Origin: Saprospiraceae bacterium
Lineage (GTDB): Bacteria > Bacteroidota > Bacteroidia > Chitinophagales > Saprospiraceae
Length of the DNA: 8,166 nucleotides
Reading direction: 5' to 3'
Assembly: GCA_020437045.1 (NCBI GenBank)
Contig: JAGQWV010000006.1
Location: forward strand, 1 to 8,166
Shown here: piece after piece, positions 6,907 to 8,166 of the stretch
Position numbering within the stretch: the first letter of the stretch is position 1
How the letters are laid out: each line of letters starts with the position of its first letter
Translations under genes and position numbers: made by a program
Notes under the pieces: model-generated
The model's database searches: none
What the model was told of the DNA's origin: nothing
What the model saw: the letters and a program-made list of their open reading frames with translations, nothing else

Positions 6907-6938
6907 TGTCCTTCTCTTTTTGGAGAAGAAGTGTGACA
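6907..6938 (+). other. Small hairpin in the leader of the GH43 gene
   Basis: CTTCTC (6911-6916) and GAGAAG (6923-6928) pair perfectly around a TTTTTG loop. Flanking TGTC (6907-6910) and GACA (6935-6938) could extend the stem past a six-base bulge. It ends eight bases before the GH43 start. No T-run follows on either strand, so it is not a clear terminator; it might affect translation or transcript stability. It could equally be chance in AT-rich DNA. Confidence 0.3.
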
Positions 6939-6946
6939 AATAAGAA

Positions 6947-7975
6947 ATGATGATGTCGATCAACATAAGCAGTATATCCAAACTTCGTCGTATTGGTTTG
7001 ATACTGATGATATTTGCAATTAGTGCCAGGATTGGGAACACGCAAACTTACCACTTCGCTAATCCGATTGTCAAACAGCGTGCAGATCCCTGGGTGTATA
7101 AGATCGATAGTATCTATTATATGACAGCTACCGTGCCCGAGTATGATCGCATTGTTTTGAGGAAATCCAAAACTATCGAAGGATTAAGCAGTGCCGTAGA
7201 GCAAGTTGTCTGGCACAAGCATGAGAAGGGAGTCATGGGACATCACATTTGGGCACCTGAACTGCACCGAATTAATGGCATCTGGTATATATACTTTGCC
7301 GCTGGTGAGGCGGAAAATATCTGGAATATTCGTATGTGGCTTTTGTCCAACCCGTCCACCGATCCTACCCTGGGTGTTTGGAAGGAAGAAGGTCAGATAT
7401 GGACAGAGAAAGAATCTTTTTCGTTGGATGCCACTACTTTTGAGCATAAGGGTCACCTGTATTTAGTGTGGGCACAGAATGTAAGAGGGGGAGAACATGG
7501 TACCGCATTGGTTATGTCAGAAATGAAAGATCCCAAGACCCTGGTGGGACCCGAAATAATTTTAAGCGAACCGGAATTTAACTGGGAGCGAATGAAGTAT
7601 AATGTCAACGAAGGACCGGCTGTCCTCAAGAAAAATGGTAAAATTTTTATTACGTACTCCGCCAGTGCCACAAATCATAATTATTGTATGGGTATGCTCT
7701 GGATCAATGAAAATGAGGATTTAATGGATGCTACCAGGTGGCAGAAATCCCCCGGCCCTGTGTTTAGTACCAATGAAGATGTGAAGAGGTATGGACCAGG
7801 TCACAATTCCTTTACCACAGCCGATGATAATGAAACAGTGATTTTCATTTACCATGCACGGGACTATAAAGAGATTCAGGGGCATGAATTGTCGGATCCT
7901 AACCGTGATACTTATGCAAAACAGGTCTATTGGACGGCTCGCGGATTTCCCGATTTTGGTCAAAACGAAAGGTAA
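6947..7975 (+). CDS. Secreted glycoside hydrolase family 43 protein
   Basis: The product has 342 residues. An in-frame TAA at 6941-6943 sets ATG 6947 as the first start (three Met codons in a row). A Sec-type signal is visible: KLRR (12-15), hydrophobic IGLILMIFAISA (16-27), and probable cleavage near residues 30-34. The remainder is a single five-bladed beta-propeller of GH43. The three catalytic acids fit the family: D47 in QRADPWVYK (general base), D161 in FSLDATTFEH (pKa-modulating Asp) and E222 in NEGPAVLK (general acid). Supporting motifs are HHIWAPELH (99-107), the GPGHN motif (283-287) with H286 near the propeller centre, and a typical C-terminal GFPDFG (333-338). GH43 enzymes invert the anomeric carbon and mostly act on alpha-L-arabinofuranosides or beta-xylosides; arabinofuranosidase is my best guess. 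There is no binding module, so it probably trims oligosaccharides in the periplasm. It lies 81 bases after the thioredoxin gene. Confidence 0.92.
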   Translation: MMMSINISSISKLRRIGLILMIFAISARIGNTQTYHFANPIVKQRADPWVYKIDSIYYMTATVPEYDRIVLRKSKTIEGLSSAVEQVVWHKHEKGVMGHHIWAPELHRINGIWYIYFAAGEAENIWNIRMWLLSNPSTDPTLGVWKEEGQIWTEKESFSLDATTFEHKGHLYLVWAQNVRGGEHGTALVMSEMKDPKTLVGPEIILSEPEFNWERMKYNVNEGPAVLKKNGKIFITYSASATNHNYCMGMLWINENEDLMDATRWQKSPGPVFSTNEDVKRYGPGHNSFTTADDNETVIFIYHARDYKEIQGHELSDPNRDTYAKQVYWTARGFPDFGQNER

Positions 7976-7984
7976 CTGATCAAT

Positions 7985-8005
7985 AAACTGGTAATCTCAG
8001 TTTTT
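7985..8005 (+). terminator. Weak candidate terminator between convergent genes
   Basis: AAACTG (7985-7990) pairs with CAGTTT (7998-8003) around a seven-base loop, followed by TT. It lies just after the GH43 stop and reaches over the stop codon of the convergent gene. An overlapping alternative, GGTAA (7990-7994) with TTACC (8004-8008), could form instead. The stem is short and A/T-rich, so efficient termination is uncertain. Confidence 0.3.
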
Positions 8006-8166
8006 ACCTTTCTGAAAATCTAACAATAACTGCTTTGTTTCTTCATTGATGTTTTTCATGTCTTTGAGAAATTCATAGGCTTTCCTGGCTACGTATCGAT
8101 TGTCACTTTTCAGGATTTTTGCCACCACAGATACAGTAGCTTGATCGGCGATAGAATGGAAGGCAT
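7997..8166 (-). CDS. C-terminal fragment of an unidentified protein, HEAT-repeat-like
   Basis: Only the last 55 codons and the stop are in the window; the gene continues past the right edge, so its start is not seen. The visible end is helical and charged: VSVVAKILKSDNRYVARKAYEFLKDMKNI, then a final helix ending in DFQKGKN (longest run kept as key residues: the DNRYVARKAYEFL core). The pattern of a helix, a DNRYVRxxA turn and a second helix is like a HEAT-type repeat. Such repeats occur at the C-terminus of some Bacteroidota sulfatases and in PSCyt-associated proteins, so either is possible, but nothing here proves it. Its stop is 21 bases from the GH43 stop in the opposite direction. The open frame and family-like helical pattern support a real gene; the other two reverse frames stop early. 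Confidence 0.6.
   Translation of the reverse strand, partial: AFHSIADQATVSVVAKILKSDNRYVARKAYEFLKDMKNINEETKQLLLDFQKGKN

Noticed and set aside
6737..7054. 105-codon minus-strand open frame bridging the thioredoxin and GH43 genes
   Set aside because: It overlaps the ends of two well-supported genes on the opposite strand and has no family resemblance.
1..8166. CRISPR array, tRNA, rRNA, insertion sequence or attachment site
   Set aside because: No regularly spaced repeats, cloverleaf-like sequence, transposase motif or terminal repeats were seen on either strand.

Overview
The window is about 8.2 kb of protein-coding bacterial DNA with moderate GC. It most resembles a member of the Bacteroidota, probably a free-living polysaccharide-degrading lineage. 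Three things point there. Start codons follow A-rich leaders with almost no Shine-Dalgarno sequence. One intergenic region carries a TTG/TAnnTTT-like promoter. The gene content is rich in short lipoproteins and exported proteins of families common in Bacteroidota and Planctomycetota. This assignment is inferred; no rRNA or marker gene is present.

Left part, minus strand (1-3914): a two-gene operon. The upstream gene encodes a 1066-residue lipoprotein with the planctomycete-type order: PSCyt1 haem domain, PSCyt2/DUF1549 with a second CxxCH, a LamG-like domain, then PSD1/DUF1553. Twenty bases later comes its usual partner, a Tat-exported DUF1501 protein, cut by the left window edge after 231 residues.

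Middle, plus strand (4023-4674): two small housekeeping-type genes, a minimal RlpA-like lipoprotein (double-psi beta-barrel, no SPOR domain) and a 95-residue protein of unknown function.

Right part, plus strand (4734-7975): three genes for exported proteins. They are a TIM-barrel hydroxypyruvate isomerase-like protein with a Tat-like leader, a lipoprotein fusing a redoxin domain (CPYA) to a TlpA-like thioredoxin domain (CGPC), and a secreted glycoside hydrolase family 43 enzyme with its three catalytic acids present. A convergent minus-strand gene enters from the right edge; only its last 55 residues are visible.

Together the window looks like a cell-envelope carbohydrate and redox neighbourhood. 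GH43 would release pentose-type sugars, the isomerase-like protein may act on a sugar or keto-sugar, and the PSCyt/DUF1501 pair plus the double thioredoxin could supply or protect extracytoplasmic redox chemistry. That functional link is inferred from proximity and shared export only. I found no tRNA, rRNA, CRISPR array, insertion sequence or attachment site. No wholly new system can be claimed. The least understood parts are the PSCyt/LamG/PSD1-DUF1501 pair, the isomerase-like protein with an altered metal site, and the two-domain redoxin.
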